From the NCBI GenBank assembly GCA_002683825.1, contig NYUD01000079.1, forward strand, positions 1 to 40,933: a stretch of DNA of 40,933 bases, given 5' to 3'. Source of the stretch: Planctomycetota bacterium (GTDB lineage: Bacteria; Planctomycetota; UBA1135; GCA-002686595). This document shows, piece after piece, positions 26,702 through 36,244 of this stretch. A model generated the notes under the pieces. That model worked only from the letters and a program-made list of their open reading frames with translations. It did not search any database and had not been told where the DNA came from. Position 1 is the first letter of the stretch; each line of letters opens with the position of its first letter. A program made the position numbers and the translations under genes.

Positions 26702-29098
26702 TCAGCGGTCGTAGACCAGCTCGATTTCACTGAAGCCCACCCCGGCACCTGCGGTCGTTCCGATCGAATCGAGGATGCGCAGCTCCAGGGTCTTGAAGCG
26801 CTCTTTGCGCAGGTCGATTTCGGTCTTCGTCATCACGTGCGGGTCCACTTCGACCACCAGCTTGAGCTTCTTGTCCAGGATCACGGCGACACGGCTCACG
26901 CGCCGATCGCCGGAGTGTTTCAGGCGCGGGCGCGCGTGGGTGAGGAGCAGGCGACCGCCGCGCTGGGGCCGGCGCAGGGTCAAACGGATCCAGGGCTCGG
27001 TGTCGTCGGCCTTCGCGGTCCAGGAGGTGCGATAGAGGCCGTCGATGACCGACGTGGGAGTCCCGGGAGTCGAGCTGGAGACCTCGAGCTTCGGCGGCGT
27101 CTCGCGAAATCGGTTGGCGGCCACGTCGCCGGGGTAGCGCCGGTGGGATGTGTTGAAGATCGACTCGACCGTGACCCCTATGGGTTCCGAGGTCAGGATG
27201 ACGTCCGTCTCGGCTTCAACCTCCGTAGCGACGTGAACGCGGCAGGAGAGATACCACGTGCCGTTGAGGTGGAAGGCGTGAGAGTAGGGGAAGCGCTTGG
27301 TCCCCGAAGGAACGTCGGGATCGCCCGCGATCGTGCCTAGCAGGGTCGGCGGGTCTTTTCTTCCTGCGTCCTGGACGAGGTACTCGACCTTGCGGATGCG
27401 TAGCCCTTCCATCTCCTCGCCCTTCCGTGCGTGCGCCTGCAGCGCCGCTTGCGAGAACTCGGAGACGTACATGGAGAGCCTCGATCTTCCCTGGGCTCGC
27501 AGGAGTACATCCCCACCATCGAGAGACGAGGCGTAGGTCGGAGGAGGGAGGGACGAGCGTCGGCCGCTGAGGGGCAGCGAGGCCCTCTTCAGGAAGAGCA
27601 ACGCCAGGAGCGTGTCGACCTTGGGAGCCTTGCCCCAGTGTCCGGCGGCGTCCTGAATGGTGATGAGATAGTTGGCGCCCTCCGCATACCAGTCCTTCCC
27701 GCCGATCTCATTCAGGCCCAGAAGACTGGCGACCCGCTCGATCCCGTAGAGGAAGAAGTAGTGGTGCCCCCCTTCGCCGGGGTTCTTCGAGTAGTCGAGG
27801 TTTTCTCCGAGCCACGCCAATCCTCGCGCCCGGGCCTCCTTCATCTTCGTGCGATCCCCGCGGGCGATCCTCTTTCCAGCGGCCCCTTCCGCGAGTTTCA
27901 GAATGCTGAGACCCGCGGTGGTCATCGAGCCCGTCACGGCCTTTCCCGGCCAGTAATAGAAGCCGGCGATCTCGCCCTTGCCACCGTTCTTGAGCTCGAT
28001 CTCCCGCGATCGGCCGATGTTGCGCAGGGTTCCCTTGACCATGTTCTGCCACGTCTTCGTCGGGATCTTGACTTCTCGACTGGCGGCGGCCTTGAAAGCC
28101 AGCGCGACGAAGAGCGTGTTGGAGAGGTCCGGCGCGTGGCGCGCATTCCCGTCGGGATGAAGCGGGTACCCGAACAGCCCCGAGCTCTCCTGCCAGTCGA
28201 CGAGCTGGTCGACACGCCGCTCCATCCACTCGCGATCCCCCCGATCGCCCATCTCCGCCAGGGCCAGCACATCGCAGGCGGCGGAGTAGGTGAAGTCGCC
28301 TCCGTGGGTACGGCTATAGGCCATCGCCTTGCGAACGCCCGGGTGTTCCGGGGGCACACCCATCTTCAAGAGGACGTATGCGGTGTATGCGGCATGCCCT
28401 CCGCGATAGCCGGCGTGCGCGTCCCACGATCCATCGATGAACTGCTCGTCCAGGAGCCAGCGCACACCCCGCTCGATGGCCTCATCGACGGCGGCGGGGG
28501 GCGCCTCGTGCGGCTCGATCACCTGGAACCCAAAACCCCCTCCGACCTGACTGACCTCGACCAGGAGGTGGTTCATGCCCGGCGCAGCGTTCAGTTCGAC
28601 AAGGGCGTCGCCGACCTTCAGCGCGCGCTGCACCTGTTGATCGACGCAGAGCTTCCCGTTCCACCAGACCCTTACACCGTCGTCGCTTCCGAGCATCAAG
28701 GGAAGCCTCCTCCGAACCGCCGTCGTGTAGCTCCGATGCAAGAACACACGCGCGTTCTGGACGTCCGTCGTTTCAGGCAGGGCCTTTACGATCTCGATCC
28801 GGCCGACGTCGGTCGCCGTGGAGGCCCCGAATGGGTCCGCAAGTCTCGACCAGGATCTCTTGAGCTTGTCGCGACCCTTATGACTGACGGCCGGATCCGG
28901 CCCGGCGCCGTCGAGCTCGAAGCGTTCCAGCGTCCGGAACGGCAGAGGGTTTTCGGCCCCCTTGTCCCACGAATAGGGGAAGGGACCGATCCCGCTCCAC
29001 GGACTCCAGGGCTCCTGCGCGAGCGCAGGAGAAAGGGAACAGACCCAGAGCCACAAGGACCAAAGGAGCCACGAGGAATGGGGTGGAGCGCCGACCAT
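26702..29098 (-). CDS. Secreted prenyltransferase-like alpha-barrel protein with discoidin-like C-terminus
   Basis: The product (798 residues from ATG 29098) has a signal peptide (SWLLWSLWLWVCSLSPALA-Q). Residues about 200-530 show repeats of the prenyltransferase/squalene-oxidase alpha-alpha-barrel type: AIERGVRWLLDEQFIDGSWD, HAAYTAYVLLKMG, AMTYS-like helices, LSNTLFVALAFKAA, MTTAGLSILKLAEG, and YEGAN-like YAEGANYLITIQDAAGHWG. Planctomycetes have many exported proteins of this kind, with no proven terpenoid activity, and the DxDD motif of active cyclases is not seen. The N-terminal part (LMLGSDDGVRVWWNGKL) resembles a PA14/carbohydrate-binding fold. The last 130 residues (VIDGLYRTSWTAKADDTEPW) look like an F5/8 type C (discoidin-like) domain. 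An alternative start is ATG 29116. Confidence 0.85.
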   Translation of the reverse strand: MVGAPPHSSWLLWSLWLWVCSLSPALAQEPWSPWSGIGPFPYSWDKGAENPLPFRTLERFELDGAGPDPAVSHKGRDKLKRSWSRLADPFGASTATDVGRIEIVKALPETTDVQNARVFLHRSYTTAVRRRLPLMLGSDDGVRVWWNGKLCVDQQVQRALKVGDALVELNAAPGMNHLLVEVSQVGGGFGFQVIEPHEAPPAAVDEAIERGVRWLLDEQFIDGSWDAHAGYRGGHAAYTAYVLLKMGVPPEHPGVRKAMAYSRTHGGDFTYSAACDVLALAEMGDRGDREWMERRVDQLVDWQESSGLFGYPLHPDGNARHAPDLSNTLFVALAFKAAASREVKIPTKTWQNMVKGTLRNIGRSREIELKNGGKGEIAGFYYWPGKAVTGSMTTAGLSILKLAEGAAGKRIARGDRTKMKEARARGLAWLGENLDYSKNPGEGGHHYFFLYGIERVASLLGLNEIGGKDWYAEGANYLITIQDAAGHWGKAPKVDTLLALLFLKRASLPLSGRRSSLPPPTYASSLDGGDVLLRAQGRSRLSMYVSEFSQAALQAHARKGEEMEGLRIRKVEYLVQDAGRKDPPTLLGTIAGDPDVPSGTKRFPYSHAFHLNGTWYLSCRVHVATEVEAETDVILTSEPIGVTVESIFNTSHRRYPGDVAANRFRETPPKLEVSSSTPGTPTSVIDGLYRTSWTAKADDTEPWIRLTLRRPQRGGRLLLTHARPRLKHSGDRRVSRVAVILDKKLKLVVEVDPHVMTKTEIDLRKERFKTLELRILDSIGTTAGAGVGFSEIELVYDR

Positions 29099-29143
29099 GG
29101 GGTGAGCCCACAGCATACGCCCTCGATGGCGCGTTGCGTGTCG

Positions 29144-29953
29144 TCAGCGGCGTGCGTGGTCGGATTCCCGACCTGGAAAGGGTCCGGAGGGGGCGTGCTC
29201 GGCGATGGGCAGCCGGAGCCTGGGCATCACGTAGCCCCACCACAGGAGCGCGCAGATCCCGGCGCCGGAGAACATGTCCCAGATGAAGTGCTGCTTGGTG
29301 GTCACGATGCTCAGTGAGAGCGCGAGCCACGCGACCCAGAGCACACGGATGTAGAGCCGTCCGCGGCGGAACTCGGCGGCCCGGATCGAGAGCCAACGCT
29401 GGACGAAGAGCACGATCAAGAGACTCTCGGAGACGTGAAGGCTCGGCCAGGAGTTCCATGGCCGGTCGAAGACGTACACCAGCTCGTAGAGGGCCGCGAA
29501 CCGTGGATGCATCGAGGGAAGGAGGTCCTCCATCTGGGTGCGGACGACGACCTCGGCCGGCATGAACAGGAAAAAACCGTAGGAGAAGAGGAAGAGCAGG
29601 ATCGTTCCCTGGGCGGCCAGGGCGAGCTCACGGCGTCCGCGCAGCGTGCGGTCAGCGATCAGGAACGGGAGTGGATAGTAGAGGTAGACGGAGAGGTAGA
29701 TGAGGATCGACCAGGGCAGTGGGGGGATGGCGGTGTCCCACTCGATGGTCGGATTCCAGGTGGTCACGCCGCGCCCCTCGGCGAAGAGATTGGTCGAGTG
29801 GTAGCCCGCGAGGCCGAAGGTCGTGACGACGATCGCCAAAGCGACGTGGAAGCCGTAGCCGTTGCAGCGTTCGCGCATGCGGTAGAAGGGAGCCCAGATC
29901 CTCCAGGCACCTCCAGCACGCAGGGATTCGAAGTTGTGGGTGGTTTCGGTCAT
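29144..29953 (-). CDS. PAP2-superfamily membrane phosphatase
   Basis: The 269-residue product is an integral membrane protein with about six hydrophobic segments. It has the PAP2 catalytic pieces NSWPSLHVSES (PSLH at 170-173) and TTKQHFIWD with His222 and Asp226 four residues apart, as in lipid phosphatases and inositol-phosphorylceramide-synthase-like enzymes. The first PAP2 motif (KxxxxxxRP) is not clear. It would remove a phosphate or transfer a phospho-alcohol on a lipid or polyprenyl carrier at the membrane; which lipid is unknown. It follows the prenyltransferase-like gene on the same strand, reading first, with only about 45 bp between them, so they may be an operon. It is divergent from the hydrolase gene, 73 bp apart. 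Confidence 0.85.
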   Translation of the reverse strand: MTETTHNFESLRAGGAWRIWAPFYRMRERCNGYGFHVALAIVVTTFGLAGYHSTNLFAEGRGVTTWNPTIEWDTAIPPLPWSILIYLSVYLYYPLPFLIADRTLRGRRELALAAQGTILLFLFSYGFFLFMPAEVVVRTQMEDLLPSMHPRFAALYELVYVFDRPWNSWPSLHVSESLLIVLFVQRWLSIRAAEFRRGRLYIRVLWVAWLALSLSIVTTKQHFIWDMFSGAGICALLWWGYVMPRLRLPIAEHAPSGPFPGRESDHARR

Positions 29954-30026
29954 GGGAATCGGGAGCCAACCGGGGGGTCGCGGGGGAGGATACCGCGCCC
30001 CCCTCCGTCGCGCCTAGAATGGGTTC

Positions 30027-30890
30027 GTGAGCGACACACCCCACCCCGAAAATTTACGCGTCCGCGAGCGTGGCCCGTTATCGAGGTCCGCAGGGCCGAA
30101 CCTCTACTACCGCTGGGCCCCGGCCCGGGCCTCGCGCGGGACCGTCCTTATCCTCCACGGATTCGGTGAGCACTCGGGGCGTTACGAGCACGTCATGGGC
30201 CATCTCTGTGGGGCAGGCTTCTCCGCCCTCGCCATCGACTACCGGGGCTGGGGCCTGGCCGAGGGGAAGCGCGGTTGCTTGCGCCGTTTCGAGGACTACG
30301 TGGCCGACGCACTCAGCGGCCTCGACCTCGCGCGCGACAAGTTGCAGCCCGACGAACCGCTCTTTCTCCTCGGCCACAGCCAGGGCGGACTGCTCGCCGC
30401 GCGCACGGCGATGGAGGAGGGGACGGACCTCGCCGGACTGATCCTCTCCAGTCCGGGGCTGGGAGTGGGGATGGAGGTTCCCCTCTTCAAGCGCATGCTC
30501 GCGAGTCTCGTGAGCCGTGTGCTTCCCGACCTCTCCCTGCCCTCGGGGATCCCCACCGAATGGCTCACGACCGATCCCGAGATGGCCTCCCGCGCCAACG
30601 CGGACCCGTTGGTGGTCAGGAACGGCACGGCGCGATGGCTGGTGGAGACCTATCGCACCCAGAACCTGGTCGAAGAGGGTGCGGCTTCCATCACCGTGCC
30701 GACCCTCATCCTCGTGGCGGGTGACGAGCGCCTCGTTTCCACCGAGGCCACCCGTTCCTTCCACGACCGCCTCGGTACCGGCGACCGGACCTGGATCGAC
30801 TACCCCGGTCTGCGCCACGAGCTCTTCAACGAACTCGGCAGGGCCCAGGTGCTGGCGGATCTTGCCGCCTGGGTCGCGGACAGGAGTTGA
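30027..30890 (+). CDS. Alpha/beta hydrolase, monoacylglycerol-lipase-like
   Basis: The 287-residue product is an alpha/beta hydrolase of the monoacylglycerol lipase/serine aminopeptidase S33 type. It shows LILHGFGEHSGRY (oxyanion loop), the nucleophile elbow GHSQGG with Ser118, an acid in LVAGDERLVS (Asp233) and His264 in GLRHELFNE. The triad is complete and the length is typical. No signal peptide is visible, so it probably acts in the cytoplasm, releasing fatty acids from monoacylglycerols or related esters. The start is GTG 30027. It is convergent with the sulfatase at 30974 and divergent from the PAP2 gene, which gives a small lipid-related pair. Confidence 0.88.
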   Translation: MSDTPHPENLRVRERGPLSRSAGPNLYYRWAPARASRGTVLILHGFGEHSGRYEHVMGHLCGAGFSALAIDYRGWGLAEGKRGCLRRFEDYVADALSGLDLARDKLQPDEPLFLLGHSQGGLLAARTAMEEGTDLAGLILSSPGLGVGMEVPLFKRMLASLVSRVLPDLSLPSGIPTEWLTTDPEMASRANADPLVVRNGTARWLVETYRTQNLVEEGAASITVPTLILVAGDERLVSTEATRSFHDRLGTGDRTWIDYPGLRHELFNELGRAQVLADLAAWVADRS

Positions 30891-30973
30891 ACCGCCTGCG
30901 GGGCAAGACCCTGACCGCCAGGAACCATCACCGGTTGGCCGGGAGACATCGGTCGAATCGTCCCTCGAGGAAT

Positions 30974-32512
30974 TCACCTGGCGCTCAGGCGCGGCGCAGA
31001 ATGCCCTTCGGTGCGGATCTCCTCCAGGAGCGCTCGCAGTTCGCTCACCCTCTCGGGGTGTTCCCGCGCGAGGTTGCGACGTTGCCCGACGTCCTCGCTC
31101 AGGTCGTAGAGCTCCACGGGTCCGTCGTCATCGGCCGGCACGTCGCGCCGCGCCTCCCAGGCCGCATCGCGCCTGGACACGTACCCGGAGTTCGCGGCAA
31201 CCAGGAGCCAGTCTCCACTTCGTATCGCGTACTCGTTCTCGCGCGTGTTGTGCACGTGGCTCGTTCGCACGGTCTCGGCCTCGCCGCTCAGCACGGGCAA
31301 CAGGTCGTGGGAGTCTTCCGCCGCTTCGTCGGGTAACTCGAAATCGACCACCGCGGCGAGGGTCGCCATCAGGTCCACCTGCGACACGAGGGCGTCGCAG
31401 GTGCGCCCGGCCTCGACGACACCCGGCCAGCGGATCAAGAACGGCACGTGGTGGCCGCCCTCGTAGATGTCGCGCTTGAGGCCGCGGAAGGGTTGCGAAG
31501 ACCAGTGTCCGAACTCTTCGTCACGTGCGTAGGCGTAGTGCTCGGGACCGTTGTCCGCCGTGAAGATCACGATCGTGTCGGCAGCCTGGCCGCTCTGCTC
31601 CAGCGCCGCCAGGATCCGTCCACAAGCGTCGTCGGTTTCGACGACGTAGTCCCCGTAGGGGCCGGCCTCGGACCGTCCGTCGAAACGGTCCGTGGGGATG
31701 ATCGGTGCGTGGGGCGAGGGGAAGGCCAGGTAGAGGAAGAAGGGCTCCTCCAGCCCCTTGCGGGCACGGATGTAGTCCACGCCCTTCTCGGTGAGGGCCG
31801 GGAGGTTCTGAAAGGGGTCCCAGCCCGTGATCATGGGACCGGGTCGACACTCCCAGCGGCCCTCCTTGATCTTCTTCCACTTCGAGGTGTCCATGAAGGT
31901 GTCGGGGGCCTGCACGACCTTGTCGTCCAGGATCCAGCAGTAGGGCGGGAAGTTGATCACCGAGTCCCCGAAGTAGTGGTCGAAGCCGTGGGCCAGGGGC
32001 CCGTCGGGGATGGGCTTGGTCCAATCGAAGGCCTCCGGCCCCCAGGTCTCGCGGTTCTTGCGTCGGATCGGTTCGGCACCGCGCTTCTTGATCGCGTCCC
32101 AGTCCCACCCCAGGTGCCACTTGCCGATGCACGCGGTGTCGTAGCCCTCGGCCTGCAACATCTCGGGCATGGTCAACCGCTCGGAGGGAAACTTCGAGGG
32201 ACCGAAGGGGCCGACGATGCCGTGGAAGTCGCGCCAGTGGTAGCGACCGGTCAAGAGTGCGTAGCGGCTTGGAGAACAGATCCCCGAGGAGGAGTGCCCG
32301 TCCGTGAAGCGCACGCCCTCCCGCGCAAGGCGGTCCAGGTTCGGCGTCGGAATCTTCGAGCCGGAATTTTGCACCCCGAGGTCTCCGTAGCCGAGGTCGT
32401 CGGCGTACAGGATCAGGATGTTGGGCTGCCTGCGTTCCTGGGCCGTGAGCGGCGCGACCGTAGAGAGAAACATGCAGGCGATGACCGGCGGGGCAAGCAT
32501 GGCTCCCATCAT
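30974..32512 (-). CDS. Sulfatase, arylsulfatase A-like
   Basis: The 512-residue product is a type I sulfatase. Its signal peptide is MMGAMLAPPVIACMFLSTVA up to LTAQ. It has ILYADDLGYGDLG, the formylglycine site CSPSR (Cys79-Arg83) followed by YALLTGRYHWR, GKWHLG, FTADNGPEHY and the closing LYDLSEDVGQRRNLARE. It resembles the sulfatase at 16289, sharing for example HGFDHYFGDSVINFPPYCWI-type text, so the two are paralogs. The longest frame starts at 32749; ATGs at 32512, 32509 and 32500 cluster at the signal peptide, and 32512 is used here. It is divergent from the module-2 kinase gene (about 235 bp), so shared control is plausible. Substrate is unknown. Confidence 0.92.
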   Translation of the reverse strand: MMGAMLAPPVIACMFLSTVAPLTAQERRQPNILILYADDLGYGDLGVQNSGSKIPTPNLDRLAREGVRFTDGHSSSGICSPSRYALLTGRYHWRDFHGIVGPFGPSKFPSERLTMPEMLQAEGYDTACIGKWHLGWDWDAIKKRGAEPIRRKNRETWGPEAFDWTKPIPDGPLAHGFDHYFGDSVINFPPYCWILDDKVVQAPDTFMDTSKWKKIKEGRWECRPGPMITGWDPFQNLPALTEKGVDYIRARKGLEEPFFLYLAFPSPHAPIIPTDRFDGRSEAGPYGDYVVETDDACGRILAALEQSGQAADTIVIFTADNGPEHYAYARDEEFGHWSSQPFRGLKRDIYEGGHHVPFLIRWPGVVEAGRTCDALVSQVDLMATLAAVVDFELPDEAAEDSHDLLPVLSGEAETVRTSHVHNTRENEYAIRSGDWLLVAANSGYVSRRDAAWEARRDVPADDDGPVELYDLSEDVGQRRNLAREHPERVSELRALLEEIRTEGHSAPRLSAR

Positions 32513-32747
32513 GGCGGATTCTCCCGCGCCGCGACAGCGCCGTCGCTCACCGACCATGGGCCACGCGCATCGGGGCGTTCCAGGCGATGGACTGACGGCC
32601 CCGTCTTGCCCGGTTCCTGCGACCGTCCGGCAAGCGGGGTGGATCGGGCTTCCGCGCTTACTTTCCCGTCGAACGCACCGCTCGCCGCAGTCAGTCTCTA
32701 CCATGGGAGCCGTACCGAGAAAGGCCCTTTGGAAATCCCGGACGACC

Positions 32748-35700
32748 ATGGAGTTTTCGCCGCAAGGTATCTCCCGTCAAACAGAAGACATCTTCGAGAA
32801 GTACCTGCAAGGAGCGGTCGGAGACGAGGAGTTCGAGGCGCTGTGCGCCGCCCATCCGAATAGGGCGGGCGAACTGCGTAGGCTGCGTGCGATGCGCGAG
32901 CTGATCGCGACGCTGCCTCGAGGTCCCGTGATGGATGCGCTGCGCCGGCAGCGCGACTCCGGAAGAGACGGAGACGCCGCGGTCGGCGCGGTAGAGGTCG
33001 ACCATATGACCAGCGAGGTCATGCGGCGCCTGGGCGAGCGCACGGGATCCTTCGAACGCTACCGCATCGATGGCGAGATCTGCTCGGGAGGTCAGGGCGT
33101 CGTCGTCTCTGCATGGGACGAGGATCTCCGCCGCCGCCTGGCCATGAAGATCATGCTGAAGGACGGGCTCCTTCCCCAGAAGGACCAATCCGGCCAGTCT
33201 TCCCAGCGCGCACTCGGGCGCTTTCTGGAAGAGGCGCAGGTCACCGGCCAGCTGGACCACCCGGGAATCGTCCCCGTACACGAGCTCGGCATCGATAGCT
33301 CGGGGAGCGCGTACTTCACGATGAAGTACGTTCGGGGAGAGACCCTCGGCGCCGTGTTCGAGAGCGTTCGTGAGGGCAGGGACGGATGGACGCAAACGCG
33401 AGTCCTGCACGCGCTGTTGAAGGTGTGCGAAGCGGTGTCCTACGCACACTCCAAGGGCGTCATCCATCGCGACCTGAAACCCAGCAACATCATGATCGGA
33501 CGCTTCGGCGAGGTCTTCGTCATGGACTGGGGCCTGGCACGGGTCGAGGGGCAGGGCGAAGGTCGCGACATACGGATCAGAGTCGAGGAGGGCGATCGAA
33601 CGGTCCCGCTGACGGCCATCGTGCGCACCGATCGGCTCGAGAACTTCGACTCGAATCTCACGCTGGATGGAGAGGTCCTGGGCACGCCGGCGTACATGCC
33701 GCCCGAGCAGGCGCTGGGGCAAACCGACAGCATGGGGCCGGCCTCCGACACCTACGCGCTGGGGGCCATGCTCTATCACCCGCTGGCGGGTCGAGCTCCG
33801 TTTGTCCCCAGGGGGGGCGCGCGCATTCCCAAGTACGTGTTGCTGTACGAAGTGCAGACCGGCTCGCCAAGACCCGTCGCCGAATCGAATCCGGACGTTG
33901 CGCCCGAGCTGGCGGCGATCTGCGAGAAAGCCATGCAGCGTGAAATCTCTCGCCGTTACACCAACGTGCGCGAGCTTTCGGCGGATCTGGAAGCCTATCT
34001 CGAAGGAAGGGTGGTCTCCGCCTACGCCAGCGGCGCCCTGGCCGAGCTCGGCAAGTGGATCGATCGCAATCGCACCCTGGCGCGAATGAGCGCCGCCCTG
34101 ATCGTCGCGCTGGTCGCCGGTCTGGTGGGCACCATTTTCTGGCAGGCCAAGTCACACCGCAACGAGGTTCTCGCCCAGGAGAAACAGGAGGAGATCTTCC
34201 AGCTGTCGGCCTCGGTGTACATCGAGGGCCTGCTCGAGCATCAAGAAACCCTCTGGCCGGTGCATCCCGACCTGATTGGGCGCTACTCGGAGTGGCTCGA
34301 CCGGACTTCCGAGCTCTTGAGCGAGCTTCCTCGACATCGAGCCCAAAGAGAACTCCTGGGCGCCAGGGCCGTCGCACCGGATGGCGGTCGCAAACTGGCA
34401 CAGCTGAAAACCCACCCGGACTACGGCACCCTCAAGACACTGTGGGGAAAGATCAAGAGCAAGAAACGCGCGCTTCGCCAGCGGCTTGGCGAAAGAGACG
34501 TGACGATCCCCGAAGTGGATTGGGAGGCCATTCCTATCGACGTCCAGCTTCTCGATCGTTTCGCCGAGGCGCGCATTCACCCCGAAAGGAGAATTTTTGG
34601 TGAGGAACCGCTGGGACTTGCCTACTCGATTCGGGCCGCGGAACTCGCCCCCGAAGATCCCTTTCTGTTGCGGAACTTGGCCTTTGCTTATCAGGTTGTC
34701 GGGCTCGATGAGGACGCGGTCAACACGGGCCATGCAGCGCTCCAGAACGCTCCGAAGGAGAACAGGAGCGACTTCGACAAGTGGTTGAAGAGGATCGAGG
34801 CCGAGTGGGAATCCAAGGATGCCGAGGGGCTTGCGGCGGATCAGCTCGAGATCGAGGAACTCGAGCTCAGGCGTGACGAGCTGGAAGAATCGATGGTCGG
34901 CCTGGTCTTCTCATCTGAGGACAAGGAATCCGAGTGGTGGAACGAGCAGCTGGACACCCTCATCAGCGGTATGGAGGCGATTGAAGATTCAGGACTCCTC
35001 GCCGAAAGCGGCCTATCGAGGGAGTTCGGTTGGAGCGTCCCCCTGCGCCGCTCCTTCGCCGAGCGATTGCGTAGCGGCTACGCAAAGGGAGGTGAATACT
35101 GGCTGGCCTGGGAGCGCGTGCTGCCCGACATGCGAGCGGACTATCCCGGGATCGAGGCTCAGATCGGATTGATCCCGATCGGTCGTGACCCTCGATCCGG
35201 GCTGTGGGAGTTCGCCGATCTGCACGCGGGCATCCCCCCCAAACGCGGGACGGACGGCAAACTGAATCTGACGGTCGAAAGCTCGGCCGTATTCGTCCTC
35301 TTGCCGGGTGGCCTCTTCTACATGGGTTGTCAGCGCAAGAACCGCAACGCTCCGAACTACGATCCCGGTTCGGAGAAAACGGAGTGGCCCGCCCGGCGGG
35401 TTTGGTTATCACCGTTCTTCCTGTCGAAGTACGAACTGACACAGTCACAGTGGAGGCGCCTGACCGGTGAGAGACCTTCACGCTTCATTCCCGGCGGGAG
35501 GTTCAGCGTGTCGGAGTTGCACCCGGTCGAGAGCATCAGCTGGGGCGACTGTGAAACCGTTTGCCGGCGCTTTGGCTGGAGCTTGCCGAGCGAAGCACAA
35601 TGGGAATACGCGGCCAGAGGCGGATCGAAAACGGTTTTTCCGACGGGTGACGATGAAGATTCGGTCTTGAGGTCGGGGGCTGTCAACCTGGCGGATCGCT

Positions 35701-36092
35701 CGCTCAATCAAGCTGCGTGGGCTCCGATACTCGCCGACGCCCTGCGCCGGACCAACTTCTGGTCGGAACTCCAGGACCATTCCCCGGTGCATGCCCCGGT
35801 GAACCACTACACGCCCAACCCGTACGGTCTCTACCACATGGTCGGCAACGTCGCCGAATGGTGCCTCGACGCCTACGAGGCCCAGTTCTACCGGATCCTG
35901 CCCGCCGTCGATCCGGTCAACCGGGTAGAGGGGACGAGAGAGCGATGCGTCCGAGGCGGCAGTTTTCTTGACGGCCCCGAGGTGGCGCGTTGCGGCCATC
36001 GCGCCAACCGGTTGGGGGGCAACGTGGACTACACCGTCGGTTTCCGACCCGTGCGCGAATTGAGTCACTACACGAGTCCGTTTGCGCGCTAG
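32748..36092 (+). CDS. Membrane Ser/Thr kinase with TPR-like insert and C-terminal FGE-like domain (module 2)
   Basis: This 1114-residue protein is a longer paralog of the kinase at 5785. The kinase domain has SGGQGVVVSAW (glycine loop), AMK with Lys134, HRDLKPSN with Asp242, DWG (Asp260) and MPPEQ. One transmembrane helix lies at about 447-467. The extracytoplasmic part has the shared LWPVHPD region, a TPR-like helical insert (EPLGLAYSIRAAELAPEDP, RNLAFAYQVVGLDEDAV) absent from the paralog, and an FGE-like domain at about 845-1110 (VFVLLPGGLFYMG, EAQWEYAARGG, GNVAEWC, RGGSF). The Cys pair expected just after RGGSF is missing (LDGPEV there), so it is probably not an active FGE. ATG 32748 is preferred; 32703 is possible. 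An ECF sigma gene follows 152 bp downstream and sulfatase genes lie on both sides. Confidence 0.9.
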   Translation: MEFSPQGISRQTEDIFEKYLQGAVGDEEFEALCAAHPNRAGELRRLRAMRELIATLPRGPVMDALRRQRDSGRDGDAAVGAVEVDHMTSEVMRRLGERTGSFERYRIDGEICSGGQGVVVSAWDEDLRRRLAMKIMLKDGLLPQKDQSGQSSQRALGRFLEEAQVTGQLDHPGIVPVHELGIDSSGSAYFTMKYVRGETLGAVFESVREGRDGWTQTRVLHALLKVCEAVSYAHSKGVIHRDLKPSNIMIGRFGEVFVMDWGLARVEGQGEGRDIRIRVEEGDRTVPLTAIVRTDRLENFDSNLTLDGEVLGTPAYMPPEQALGQTDSMGPASDTYALGAMLYHPLAGRAPFVPRGGARIPKYVLLYEVQTGSPRPVAESNPDVAPELAAICEKAMQREISRRYTNVRELSADLEAYLEGRVVSAYASGALAELGKWIDRNRTLARMSAALIVALVAGLVGTIFWQAKSHRNEVLAQEKQEEIFQLSASVYIEGLLEHQETLWPVHPDLIGRYSEWLDRTSELLSELPRHRAQRELLGARAVAPDGGRKLAQLKTHPDYGTLKTLWGKIKSKKRALRQRLGERDVTIPEVDWEAIPIDVQLLDRFAEARIHPERRIFGEEPLGLAYSIRAAELAPEDPFLLRNLAFAYQVVGLDEDAVNTGHAALQNAPKENRSDFDKWLKRIEAEWESKDAEGLAADQLEIEELELRRDELEESMVGLVFSSEDKESEWWNEQLDTLISGMEAIEDSGLLAESGLSREFGWSVPLRRSFAERLRSGYAKGGEYWLAWERVLPDMRADYPGIEAQIGLIPIGRDPRSGLWEFADLHAGIPPKRGTDGKLNLTVESSAVFVLLPGGLFYMGCQRKNRNAPNYDPGSEKTEWPARRVWLSPFFLSKYELTQSQWRRLTGERPSRFIPGGRFSVSELHPVESISWGDCETVCRRFGWSLPSEAQWEYAARGGSKTVFPTGDDEDSVLRSGAVNLADRSLNQAAWAPILADALRRTNFWSELQDHSPVHAPVNHYTPNPYGLYHMVGNVAEWCLDAYEAQFYRILPAVDPVNRVEGTRERCVRGGSFLDGPEVARCGHRANRLGGNVDYTVGFRPVRELSHYTSPFAR

Positions 36093-36244
36093 CCCGTCCC
36101 CTTCGACCGCGTCTGGAAGTTCGCTGCACGGTAGCTCATCCCCACCTTCTTCATCGAGTTCCTCGACGGGGGGGCCGAGGCCCACATTCAACTTCACGAC
36201 CTCGGCACGACCCGTCCGGCGAAATGTTATCCTGAGCCGCCCCC

